A stretch of DNA of 34,879 bases from a virus: the IMG/VR virus record IMGVR_UViG_3300027749_002936, positions 1-34,879 of that record. One strand, given 5' to 3'. Below are positions 29,165 to 34,879 of the stretch, piece by piece; positions within the stretch are counted from its first letter, which is position 1, and every line of letters starts with the position of its first letter. The notes beneath the pieces are model-generated. The model did no database searches and was not told the DNA's origin. It saw only the letters and a list, made by a program, of their open reading frames with translations. The translations under genes were made by a program, and so were the position numbers.

Positions 29165-30223
29165 ATGGCTGCAAAACGCCTCACACGTAAACTGACTGAC
29201 GTTATTGCCGAAGTCGAAAACCAACTCAAAGCACACTACGGTGTGACACAAAAAGATATCAGTGCCTGGCGGGCTCGTGCTCAGGCTCTATCACATAAAT
29301 TTCCCATTAGCGCGATGTTAAAGATTGAAGATCTTTGGATTGACTATGAAGTACAACGTGATGTTATTCACAAGCATATTATCAATATCATGCGTAAGTG
29401 GGATCCGCGTATTTGTTCGCCTGGGTCTGCATGTCGCTTTATTGGTAAGCCGAATACATATTTGTATGATGCACAACATCGTACTATTGCAGCTGGCATT
29501 TTAGGTTTTACTGAAATTCCATGTGCTGTAGTAGAAACAGACGATCCCAACTTTGCCAGCTATGCATTTGAAATGCTCAACGACACTGGTGTTAAACGTT
29601 TGACTCCTGGCGATTTGCATCGTAATGCTTTGGTACGTTACAAGAACGGTAGTCGTGACAAGAAAGTTGTAGATGCTCGTACCATGCAGGATCAATTTGA
29701 CTCTGTGGGTATCGATTTACAAGATAAAGGTTCACGTGCGTCAGACAACTTGCGTGGTGACCACGACTACTTTATGAGTCACTTTAAGTATGCACAAAAA
29801 GGCATCGAGATTGATGACAGCGGTAAAGTATTATTGGATATCCTGACAGCCGTCAAAGATATATTTCCTTTGCAGGAAGAAATTGATCAAGGTGTCTATA
29901 TTGGTTTGTATGAACTGCACCGTATCTCAAATACCAATGCAAACAGTAGATTGCCAGCTGGTTGGATGAAGACGGTACTTGAAGTTATTAAGCCTACATT
30001 TAAAAGTTCAAATTTGATACATGCCAAAGGTAAGGTACAATGGGAACATGTAAATCCAGGGGCAACTTGGAGTGCTCCTAGCGCAATGAGCAACTTCCTG
30101 CGCGAACTGTACATGCGCGGCGGCGGCACATTGAACTTGCCTTATCATGGTGAAGGTGCTAAAATGGGCATTGAAGATGGAAATATTGCACCTGGCCTGT
30201 TTCCAGAAGGAGAGTCAAAATGA
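29165..30223 (+). CDS. ParB-like domain protein
   Basis: A 352-residue protein with an AGGAG site five bases before the ATG. Residues about 45-120 match the ParB/sulfiredoxin-type fold seen in DGQHR-like proteins: a VQRD segment at 63-66, a helix, and then YDAQHRTIAA at 101-110, where ParB homologues have D-G-x-x-R. The segment IPCAVVETDDP that follows completes the fold. The rest (about 150-352) is helical with no family I recognise, including HDYFMSHFKYAQKGI and WMKTVLEVIKPTF. ParB-fold proteins bind or cut DNA or hydrolyse CTP; phage members are often uncharacterised. Its Arg codons are almost all CGN, unlike the AGA-rich structural genes, and its promoter is consensus, so high early expression is likely. 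The stop overlaps the next start (ATGA). Confidence 0.75.
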   Translation: MAAKRLTRKLTDVIAEVENQLKAHYGVTQKDISAWRARAQALSHKFPISAMLKIEDLWIDYEVQRDVIHKHIINIMRKWDPRICSPGSACRFIGKPNTYLYDAQHRTIAAGILGFTEIPCAVVETDDPNFASYAFEMLNDTGVKRLTPGDLHRNALVRYKNGSRDKKVVDARTMQDQFDSVGIDLQDKGSRASDNLRGDHDYFMSHFKYAQKGIEIDDSGKVLLDILTAVKDIFPLQEEIDQGVYIGLYELHRISNTNANSRLPAGWMKTVLEVIKPTFKSSNLIHAKGKVQWEHVNPGATWSAPSAMSNFLRELYMRGGGTLNLPYHGEGAKMGIEDGNIAPGLFPEGESK

Positions 30224-30684
30224 GCATCATAGCAAAACATTTGTTAGGTAGCAACGCTACAAAAAATGTTACATTAATTGAAGCATTCAATATACTATTA
30301 GGCATGGATCTAATTAACATTGGCGAGGTTGGTGAGCAAACTATCAGCAATGCTAGCGGAGTGGCCCGTTGTCCACGCAACACTGCCAGGATTGACTTGG
30401 TTTCGGGGGTGCAAATTAAAACTGCACAAACTTATCCCGATAAAGGCAAATTACAGGCATACTTTGCACCAGGTAATACCAAAGCCCCAATCTTGTTGGT
30501 AGTGTTAGAACGACTAACAGGTAAAGAATACTTTTTTAGTTTCAGTTACAATCGGTACAAACACCAAATTGGATCTAGCATTTGCTTACCTTTTGAGGCA
30601 GACGGTACACCTCGACGTAGTAATCATTGGTGGGACAACGAAATTGAATTCAACGATGTACAAAAGTTAGCAAAAAATGCTTAA
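30220..30684 (+). CDS. Hypothetical protein, possible PD-(D/E)xK-like nuclease
   Basis: A 154-residue protein translated from an ATGA overlap with the ParB-like gene. The centre reads ARIDLVSGVQIKTAQTYPDK, then APILLVVLERLTGKEYFFSF. In PD-(D/E)xK nucleases an Asp is followed by a strand carrying (D/E)xK and then a hydrophobic strand; here D precedes QIK, a Q-x-K variant that some family members carry. The N-terminal helix (TLIEAFNILLGMD) fits the same topology. The resemblance is limited, so the nuclease idea is tentative. It stands between a ParB-like protein and a phage-conserved HxxP protein under one promoter. Confidence 0.6.
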   Translation: MSIIAKHLLGSNATKNVTLIEAFNILLGMDLINIGEVGEQTISNASGVARCPRNTARIDLVSGVQIKTAQTYPDKGKLQAYFAPGNTKAPILLVVLERLTGKEYFFSFSYNRYKHQIGSSICLPFEADGTPRRSNHWWDNEIEFNDVQKLAKNA

Positions 30685-31234
30685 AGAATCTCTTGAACAA
30701 TTCACAGCACCGGTGTACGGAAAAACTAAACGTACACCCGAAACCTACAAAACAGTAGCAACACGTTGTAAAAACCAATTGGTAGAATTTATCAATGAAT
30801 ATCAATCTGTAAAAAATGACCAGCAGTTATTGCGAGAAATACGCAATGACATCGATGAAAAAATTCGACGTTATCATGAATACTGTATTAAACAGCGCGA
30901 CAATATGGCTGCTCATTACCATGAGCAAGGTGCAGATGAGGACACAGACTTTGAACACTTAATCCCATTGGGGAGGATTCGTGATCTGTTGCTAGCCGGA
31001 TCAATTACCATCGAACAGGCATTAAATGCACCCACAGTAACTTTAAGTCGTGCTAAACATGCTATGCTTAAAGATACAGGTTGGTCTAGTAAGACTCCCA
31101 ACATGTGGTTGCCTTTCCAAAGGTATACTAATGTGTTTGATGCTAAGTATCAGACACATGACGGAACTATCGTGGACCCGGCTACATGGACGTTAGAAAA
31201 ACATTACGAGTATTTCAAGCATCTAAACATATAA
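30677..31234 (+). CDS. Conserved phage protein with an EHxxP...G motif
   Basis: A 185-residue protein whose start overlaps the upstream gene by eight bases. The second half reads FEHLIPLGRIRDLLLAGSIT, then VTLSRAKHAMLKDTGW and WLPFQRYTNVFDAKY. This EH-x-x-P ... L-x-x-G-x-(I/L)-T ... E/KH-x-x-L ... G pattern recurs in phage hypothetical proteins and loosely resembles an HNH/His-Me arrangement, with His at the start and another His about 50 residues on. The first half is helical and basic. Nuclease activity is only a possibility. The gene ends in the left arm of a strong terminator. Confidence 0.65.
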   Translation: MLKESLEQFTAPVYGKTKRTPETYKTVATRCKNQLVEFINEYQSVKNDQQLLREIRNDIDEKIRRYHEYCIKQRDNMAAHYHEQGADEDTDFEHLIPLGRIRDLLLAGSITIEQALNAPTVTLSRAKHAMLKDTGWSSKTPNMWLPFQRYTNVFDAKYQTHDGTIVDPATWTLEKHYEYFKHLNI

Positions 31235-31259
31235 TAAATGGGCCCAAGGCCCATTTATT
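31233..31259. terminator. Bidirectional intrinsic terminator between convergent genes
   Basis: AATAAATGGGCC (31233-31244) and GGCCCATTTATT (31248-31259) form a perfect 12-bp stem with loop CAA. It begins within the stop codon of the plus-strand gene and ends six bases before the stop of the minus-strand PhoH gene, with T-rich sequence on both exits. It should stop transcription from both sides. Confidence 0.92.
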
Positions 31260-31265
31260 TTGTTG

Positions 31266-32060
31266 TTAATTTTCTCCGTATAGTTTTAGTACCTCCGCAA
31301 CAACAGGATGCCGTTGTACATCTCGTCGAGAAAAGTTAACATTGGCAATTGCCGAACTACCAGATTTTTCTAGTCGGTCAATAAAATCTCTTAGGCCATT
31401 GTCTGCTTCAAATTTTCTATCCATTTGATGTAAGTCACCAGTGACTACTAATTTAGACCCTTCGCTGAGGCGAGTAAGAACCATCTTCATCTGGTTAAGT
31501 GTGGCGTTTTGGGATTCATCAAAGATGATCCAACTACGCTTAAAGTTTCTGCCTCTCATATATGCTAGGGGAGAGATCTCTATGGTTTGGTTAGCTAGCA
31601 TATCTGCGATTTCACGGGTTGAATAGTATTCGCCTATGACGTCCATAATTGGGCGAGTCCAGGGCTCCATTTTAGCATTAAGATCCCCTGGCAGGAATCC
31701 GTGCTGCTCATCATCTACACCCACGGCAGGTCTGGTTATAATAATTTTATTGATTTGACCTTCTTTGTAGGCTTTGATTGCGGCCATTACAGCCAACATT
31801 GTTTTGCCAGTGCCTGCAGGGCCTGTGGCAAAAATTATAAGTTTCTTTGGGTTTATTAGTAAATCGATGTATTCTTCCTGTTTGAGTGTTTTTGGTAGTA
31901 ATGTAACTTGACGTTTGCTACGACTAAAATCGTTGATTCCTACTACATTATTATCTACTTCTTTATATTGATTACGGGACGAGCGGCTAGGTTGTTTACG
32001 TTTAGCTGATGATGACAAATGGATTCTCCTGAAATTTAATAGATTTTGATTTTGATTCAT
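31266..32060 (-). CDS. phoH: PhoH-like P-loop ATPase
   Basis: A 264-residue PhoH family protein, the only clear minus-strand gene. An AGGAGG site lies five bases before its ATG at 32060. After a basic N-terminal 50 residues come the family blocks in order: Walker A ATGPAGTGKT ending at Thr87, IIITRPAV near 107-113, HGFLPGDLNAKM at 120-131, LAYMRGRNF at 165-173, Walker B IIFDESQN at 178-185, and VVTGDLHQMD further on. PhoH is frequent in T4-like phages of aquatic bacteria. It is an ATPase/helicase-like protein of uncertain role, historically linked to phosphate starvation in hosts. A late-type promoter on this strand at 32090 suggests late expression. Confidence 0.95.
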   Translation of the reverse strand: MNQNQNLLNFRRIHLSSSAKRKQPSRSSRNQYKEVDNNVVGINDFSRSKRQVTLLPKTLKQEEYIDLLINPKKLIIFATGPAGTGKTMLAVMAAIKAYKEGQINKIIITRPAVGVDDEQHGFLPGDLNAKMEPWTRPIMDVIGEYYSTREIADMLANQTIEISPLAYMRGRNFKRSWIIFDESQNATLNQMKMVLTRLSEGSKLVVTGDLHQMDRKFEADNGLRDFIDRLEKSGSSAIANVNFSRRDVQRHPVVAEVLKLYGEN

Positions 32061-32061
32061 C

Positions 32062-32090
32062 TGTGCCTCCTGCGCACAAAAATATTTAAG
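32062..32090 (-). promoter_or_regulatory. Late-type promoter and hairpin-borne ribosome-binding site for PhoH
   Basis: On the minus strand CTTAAATATT (32090-32081) matches the late core and lies 21 bases before the start codon. Downstream, TGTGC (32078-32074) and GCACA (32066-32062) can pair in a 5-bp stem whose loop is GCAGGAG, so most of the Shine-Dalgarno site is displayed in the loop. A weaker TTGAGT-17-CCTAAT combination lies at 32160-32132 as an alternative early promoter. Confidence 0.5.
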
Positions 32091-32186
32091 ACTATCTGGC
32101 TGCGGGTTTTACTAGCAGATTACATTTTTTTATTAGGACTAAGTATTAAGCTGTACTCAAACACTAGCCCAAGCCTGCATAGTTTG

Positions 32187-32221
32187 GTAAATATAGTATA
32201 CTTGAAAAAGTAATAAATAAT
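32187..32221 (+). promoter_or_regulatory. Tandem T4-like late promoter motifs for the gene at 32238
   Basis: GTAAATATAG (32187-32196) and AATAAATAAT (32212-32221) both contain TAAATA and precede the ATG at 32238 by about 41 and 16 bases. The second overlaps the position expected for a short leader. The 177 bases between 32060 and 32238 hold these signals and those of the divergent PhoH gene, and no further gene. Confidence 0.5.
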
Positions 32222-32237
32222 TTAAACAAGGGCGGAT

Positions 32238-32786
32238 ATGGCCAAACACATTAAAGATGTTATTGCAAATACAAAAAATATCTATATGACCAACAGTGCG
32301 TTAGAAAGTCTTATGGATTTTGAACGTGTATTAGATGAACTTGACACTTATGTATTTAAAAATTGGAACAAAGGCGAACTAGTCGAGGGTCCTATTTACG
32401 AAAAATATTTCGTTACTTGCACATTTATGTGGCCTTATAATTTAATGCCCGATCCACGCGGTGGCGAGCGTTTACTTGATTATAAGTGCAAAGTCACATA
32501 CCAAGAAGAATCTTTAGCATATTCTGTACATGTTGACAACCCATCAGACTTCAAATCAGGTACAAAAGTTCCAAAATTAGCAAAAAAACAAATTTGGCTA
32601 GTAACTATTACTATGCCTAAACAATTAATGCATGATATACATCAAGGCAGTCTCGAATTAGAATCAGAAACAATTGACATTGAGGACATTGAACAAGCAT
32701 ACGAAGTTGGACTAGAGGACGATGTTTACAAAGATCAAAGCGGATTACCAAATGAACAAAATACATTTTCACAACCAAACATTTAA
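32238..32786 (+). CDS. Conserved T4-like phage protein, hypothetical
   Basis: A 182-residue acidic protein. It contains VTCTFMWPYNLMPDPRGGER, then HVDNPSDFKSGTKVPKLAKK and IWLVTITMPKQLMHDI, a set of motifs I associate with a conserved protein of environmental T4-like phages, without known function. The last 40 residues are strongly acidic (ELESETIDIEDIEQAYEVGL). It overlaps the next gene by 35 bases, a common sign of coupled products that act together. Position upstream of the lysis cassette and late-type promoters suggest a virion or assembly role. Confidence 0.75.
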   Translation: MAKHIKDVIANTKNIYMTNSALESLMDFERVLDELDTYVFKNWNKGELVEGPIYEKYFVTCTFMWPYNLMPDPRGGERLLDYKCKVTYQEESLAYSVHVDNPSDFKSGTKVPKLAKKQIWLVTITMPKQLMHDIHQGSLELESETIDIEDIEQAYEVGLEDDVYKDQSGLPNEQNTFSQPNI

Positions 32787-33336
32787 TAAGCCTTTAGAAG
32801 AAGGGCTCGAACACGGCGATCTCGATCGTTTGGTTTCTACTCGCGTGACCATCGACGAATACAAAAGTAAAATGGGAACAGACGACGAAATTGTAGTTAT
32901 AACATTCCAAATACAAAGTAAACAACCAGCTGTCGATCTTGTTAATTTTATTGAAAAAGGATACGAATGGGTAGCAGATGCCGATGTTAGTTCTGGTGAA
33001 CTATTTGATGGATCGTATCTAGTATTTGTTGAGATGGAACGCACACCGGATGTGCCAGAAAACTTAATGAAAATGTTCCAAGACTTAGAGCAGTTAACCG
33101 GGAATAAAATGGATTCCTGGCAATTGGAATACTCTAATTTAAAAACTCCAATTGCTATCGATCGGGAATCATTAGATTCGGCTATCCCAAACACACCAGC
33201 CGAATATAGAGCTAAGAACAAACAAAAACAAAACTCCATAGATCAATTGAAAACCGCTGCTGGTATTAACGTTAATACAGAAGCACCTAAAAATGATTTC
33301 ACAGAGAGCTTGCGAATAGCAGCGGGGATACGCTAA
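32752..33336 (+). CDS. Conserved T4-like phage protein, partner of the preceding gene
   Basis: A 194-residue protein. The ATG at 32752 (MNKIHFHNQTF) is preferred; an ATG ten codons upstream at 32722 is possible, and neither has a clear ribosome-binding site because both lie inside the previous gene. Residues about 45-105 (ITFQIQSKQPAVDLVNFIEK, then YEWVADADVSSGELFDGSYL and VFVEMERTPDVPENL) form a recognisable conserved block of T4-like environmental phages, probably a small alpha/beta domain. The C-terminal 40 residues look disordered and basic, ending ESLRIAAGIR. Function is unknown. It overlaps the spanin-like gene by TAATG. Confidence 0.72.
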   Translation: MNKIHFHNQTFNKPLEEGLEHGDLDRLVSTRVTIDEYKSKMGTDDEIVVITFQIQSKQPAVDLVNFIEKGYEWVADADVSSGELFDGSYLVFVEMERTPDVPENLMKMFQDLEQLTGNKMDSWQLEYSNLKTPIAIDRESLDSAIPNTPAEYRAKNKQKQNSIDQLKTAAGINVNTEAPKNDFTESLRIAAGIR

Positions 33337-33797
33337 TGTGGTTAATGAACTTTTTGCCTGATTGGATATTCCATGCCATACTGTTAGCAGGTGTATTAGG
33401 ATTACTTGCTAGTCTTGTATTAAAATTCATACCAGTTATTAGTACTTACCGATTGCCTATACAAGTTGGAGCAATATTACTAATTGTAACAGGCGTATGG
33501 TTTGAAGGTGCAATGAGTAATCAAGCAGCATGGGAAGCCCGTGTGGCAGAAATGCAGGTCAAGGTTGCAGAAGCTGAAGCAAAAAGCCAAGAAACCAATG
33601 TTCAAATTGTAACTAAAACTGTTAAGAAACTTGAACTGGTTAGAACACGCGGTGACGATATTATCAACTATGTTGATCGTGAAGTAGTTAAAGATCGAGA
33701 AGTTATCAAGTTTGTAGAAAATTGCCCTATTCCGCAAATTATTGTTAATACACACAATGCAGCAGCATTAAATCAACCCATCGAGGCTAATAAATGA
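33336..33797 (+). CDS. Inner-membrane spanin-like protein (Rz-type)
   Basis: A 153-residue protein with two hydrophobic helices at about 10-32 and 41-58, followed by a long helical coiled-coil region (residues 65-115, rich in Glu, Lys and Ala) and a C-terminal CPIPQIIVNTHNAAAL motif common at the end of phage i-spanin-like proteins. I-spanins sit in the inner membrane and pair across the periplasm with a lipoprotein to fuse inner and outer membranes during lysis. The overlapping downstream gene is exactly such a lipoprotein, which supports the call. Having two rather than one membrane helix is less usual. Confidence 0.75.
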   Translation: MWLMNFLPDWIFHAILLAGVLGLLASLVLKFIPVISTYRLPIQVGAILLIVTGVWFEGAMSNQAAWEARVAEMQVKVAEAEAKSQETNVQIVTKTVKKLELVRTRGDDIINYVDREVVKDREVIKFVENCPIPQIIVNTHNAAALNQPIEANK

Positions 33798-34075
33798 AAT
33801 TAATTAAATTACTTGCCATTGCATCTATTTTATTAATTGCAGGATGTAGTACTACCGTACCAGTTACTGTTAGATTTCCCGACGCTCCGGTATTGATTTT
33901 AGAAAAGTGTCCACAGTTAAAAACTATAGAAGGTGATTCAGTTAGTATTATTGATTTTACAAAAACTGTTACATTAAATTATACAACATATTATGAATGT
34001 GCTGCAAGAAGTGATGCATGGATAGAATGGTACCAGGCACAGAAGAAAATATTTGAAGAAGTACAAGGAGATTAA
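33794..34075 (+). CDS. Outer-membrane spanin-like lipoprotein (Rz1-type)
   Basis: A 93-residue lipoprotein. Its signal peptide ends in the lipobox LIAGC, so the mature protein would begin at Cys18 and be lipid-anchored. The mature part has VRFPDAPVLILEKCPQLKTI and YYECAARSDAWIEWYQAQKK, sequences I recognise from small phage lipoproteins near lysis genes. It overlaps the i-spanin-like gene by ATGA, the usual adjacency of two-component spanins. Together they would remove the outer-membrane barrier after peptidoglycan is degraded. Confidence 0.8.
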   Translation: MKLIKLLAIASILLIAGCSTTVPVTVRFPDAPVLILEKCPQLKTIEGDSVSIIDFTKTVTLNYTTYYECAARSDAWIEWYQAQKKIFEEVQGD

Positions 34076-34076
34076 T

Positions 34077-34196
34077 ATGTTAGAAACATTATTTTGGTTA
34101 GCATTAGGAGCATTTATAGGGTGGAATTTTCCACAACCTCAATTTGCTAAAAACATTCAGGCAAAGATTATAACCTTATTTCGCAAGGAGCAATAA
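34077..34196 (+). CDS. 39-residue single-pass membrane peptide in the lysis cassette
   Basis: A short frame starting two bases after the lipoprotein stop and ending in a TAATG overlap with the endolysin gene. AAGGAG occurs in its last codons and serves the endolysin. The peptide has a hydrophobic helix (LFWLALGAFIGWNF, about residues 5-18) with a basic C-terminal tail (IITLFRKEQ), so it is a plausible membrane protein. Location between spanins and endolysin suggests a holin, antiholin or lysis regulator, but 39 residues is short for a classical holin. Its tight spacing on both sides is the best evidence that it is translated. Confidence 0.65.
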   Translation: MLETLFWLALGAFIGWNFPQPQFAKNIQAKIITLFRKEQ

Positions 34197-34819
34197 TGTC
34201 AGAATTTATTTTAACACAAGAGCAACTCGCTCAATTACTTCCGGGTAATCAATATCTAGATCATTGGTATCATGCACTAGAACAAGCATTACCTGATTAC
34301 GATATCAATACTCCTAATAGAGTAGCAGCATTTCTTGCTCAATGCGCTCACGAAAGTGGCGGATTTGTATTTTTAAAAGAAAATTTAAATTACAAGGCAG
34401 CAAGTCTATGTAAAGTATTTCCAAAATATTTCCCTAATATAGATATTGCCAATGCATACGCACACAAACAAGAAATGATTGCCAATCGTGTCTATGCTAG
34501 TCGGATGGGCAACGGCGACGAGCACAGTGGCGAAGGTTACAAATATTGCGGACGTGGACTAATTCAATTAACTGGCAAGGATAACTATACACGGTTTGCA
34601 GAAAGTATCGAAACACCTGTAGAAGATATTCCAGAATATTTGGCTACATTCGAAGGTGCTGTGCAAAGTGCCTGCTGGTTCTGGGAAAGTAATAATTTAA
34701 ATGTACAAGCCGATGCCGGCGATATTAAAACAATGACCCGCAAAATCAATGGTGGTTACATTGGGTTAGAGGATCGTATCAAACACTACGAACACGCACT
34801 ACATGTATTAGGAGCATAA
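34196..34819 (+). CDS. GH19 (chitinase-like) endolysin
   Basis: A 207-residue glycoside hydrolase family 19 protein, the class used by many phages as peptidoglycan-cleaving endolysins. The catalytic acid is Glu53 in CAHESGGF. The second essential acid is in GDEHSGEGYKYCGRGLIQLT, Glu109 or Glu113. The conserved GRGLIQLTGKDNY and the later FWESNNLNVQAD with INGG complete the family pattern. There is no signal peptide, so release requires a holin-type protein. It begins in an overlap with the 39-residue membrane peptide and belongs to the lysis cassette with both spanins. Confidence 0.93.
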   Translation: MSEFILTQEQLAQLLPGNQYLDHWYHALEQALPDYDINTPNRVAAFLAQCAHESGGFVFLKENLNYKAASLCKVFPKYFPNIDIANAYAHKQEMIANRVYASRMGNGDEHSGEGYKYCGRGLIQLTGKDNYTRFAESIETPVEDIPEYLATFEGAVQSACWFWESNNLNVQADAGDIKTMTRKINGGYIGLEDRIKHYEHALHVLGA

Positions 34820-34820
34820 A

Positions 34821-34879
34821 ATGTCTACACAAGAACACGATATTGAAACACTGGTCAAAGAAGTAAAAGAATTACGAGA
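34821..34879 (+). CDS. 5' end of a gene cut by the window edge
   Basis: An ATG one base after the endolysin stop opens a frame that runs to the end of the window without a stop, giving MSTQEHDIETLVKEVKELR. The charged, heptad-like spacing suggests the start of a coiled coil. AGGAG at 34810-34814 is a good ribosome-binding site. Nothing more can be said. Confidence 0.6.
   Translation, partial: MSTQEHDIETLVKEVKELR

Noticed and set aside
32769-33239. 156-residue minus-strand frame opposite the conserved phage protein
   Set aside because: It lies wholly antisense to a gene with recognisable conserved blocks, has no ribosome-binding site and is low in recognisable features.

Overview
The window looks like part of the genome of a large, lytic, T4-like tailed phage (myovirus type) rather than a bacterial chromosome. 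The evidence is a dense, almost single-strand layout with many ATGA/TAATG start-stop overlaps, and T4-style late-promoter motifs (core TAAATA) about 17-22 bases ahead of structural genes. Marker genes are a sliding-clamp loader ATPase (gp44 type), PhoH, MazG-like NTP pyrophosphohydrolase, a GroES/gp31-like co-chaperonin, a tail-collar adhesin, very large collagen-like fibres and a spanin/endolysin lysis cassette. The host is probably a betaproteobacterium. That rests mainly on an outer-membrane porin gene (235-1116) that reads like a betaproteobacterial Porin_4 protein, so it is an inference from one gene.

Layout. 1-124 is the tail of an unidentified gene. 235-1116 is the porin with its own promoter, 5' hairpin and terminator. 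1219-1825 is a three-gene cluster of small proteins behind a sigma70-type promoter. 1897-16404 is a virion-surface region: collagen-like fibre (1897), companion protein (5439), second collagen-like fibre (6054), tail-collar/gp12-like adhesin (7008), tail-fibre assembly chaperone (8284), third collagen-like fibre (8834), a 1647-residue subtilisin-like protease with three LamG-like domains and an SPRY-like insert (10581), a hypothetical (15526) and a small secreted protein (16069). 16463 encodes a class I glutamine-amidotransferase-like (BPL_N type) protein; 17175 is a conserved phage hypothetical. 17619 and 19624 are two more large structural proteins, the second a 1655-residue fibre with collagen segments.

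From 24641 the window moves to nucleotide metabolism and replication: MazG, small conserved proteins, a protein resembling a fragment of DNA polymerase III alpha, a GroES-like co-chaperonin, clamp loader, and a HAD deoxyribonucleotidase. A near-perfect sigma70 promoter and a structured leader (29041-29164) then drive a ParB-like / possible nuclease / phage-conserved HxxP-protein trio (29165-31234). A strong bidirectional terminator separates this from PhoH on the minus strand (31266-32060). Divergent from PhoH are two conserved phage hypotheticals and a lysis cassette (inner- and outer-membrane spanins, a 39-residue membrane peptide, GH19 endolysin), then a gene cut by the window end.

Regulation is unusually readable. 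Five TTGAC-type promoters all have exactly 17-base spacers (1166, 17119, 24593, 26738, 29041), and two carry inverted repeats inside the spacer. Late promoters recur at 1867, 6026, 16432, 17588, 32187/32212 and, on the minus strand, at 32090. Two late promoters (1861-1893 and 17579-17615) lie in the loop of perfect inverted repeats. The most notable items are the phage-borne porin, the giant protease-lectin virion protein, the polymerase III alpha fragment and the promoter-in-loop arrangement. No tRNA, rRNA, CRISPR array or insertion sequence was recognised.
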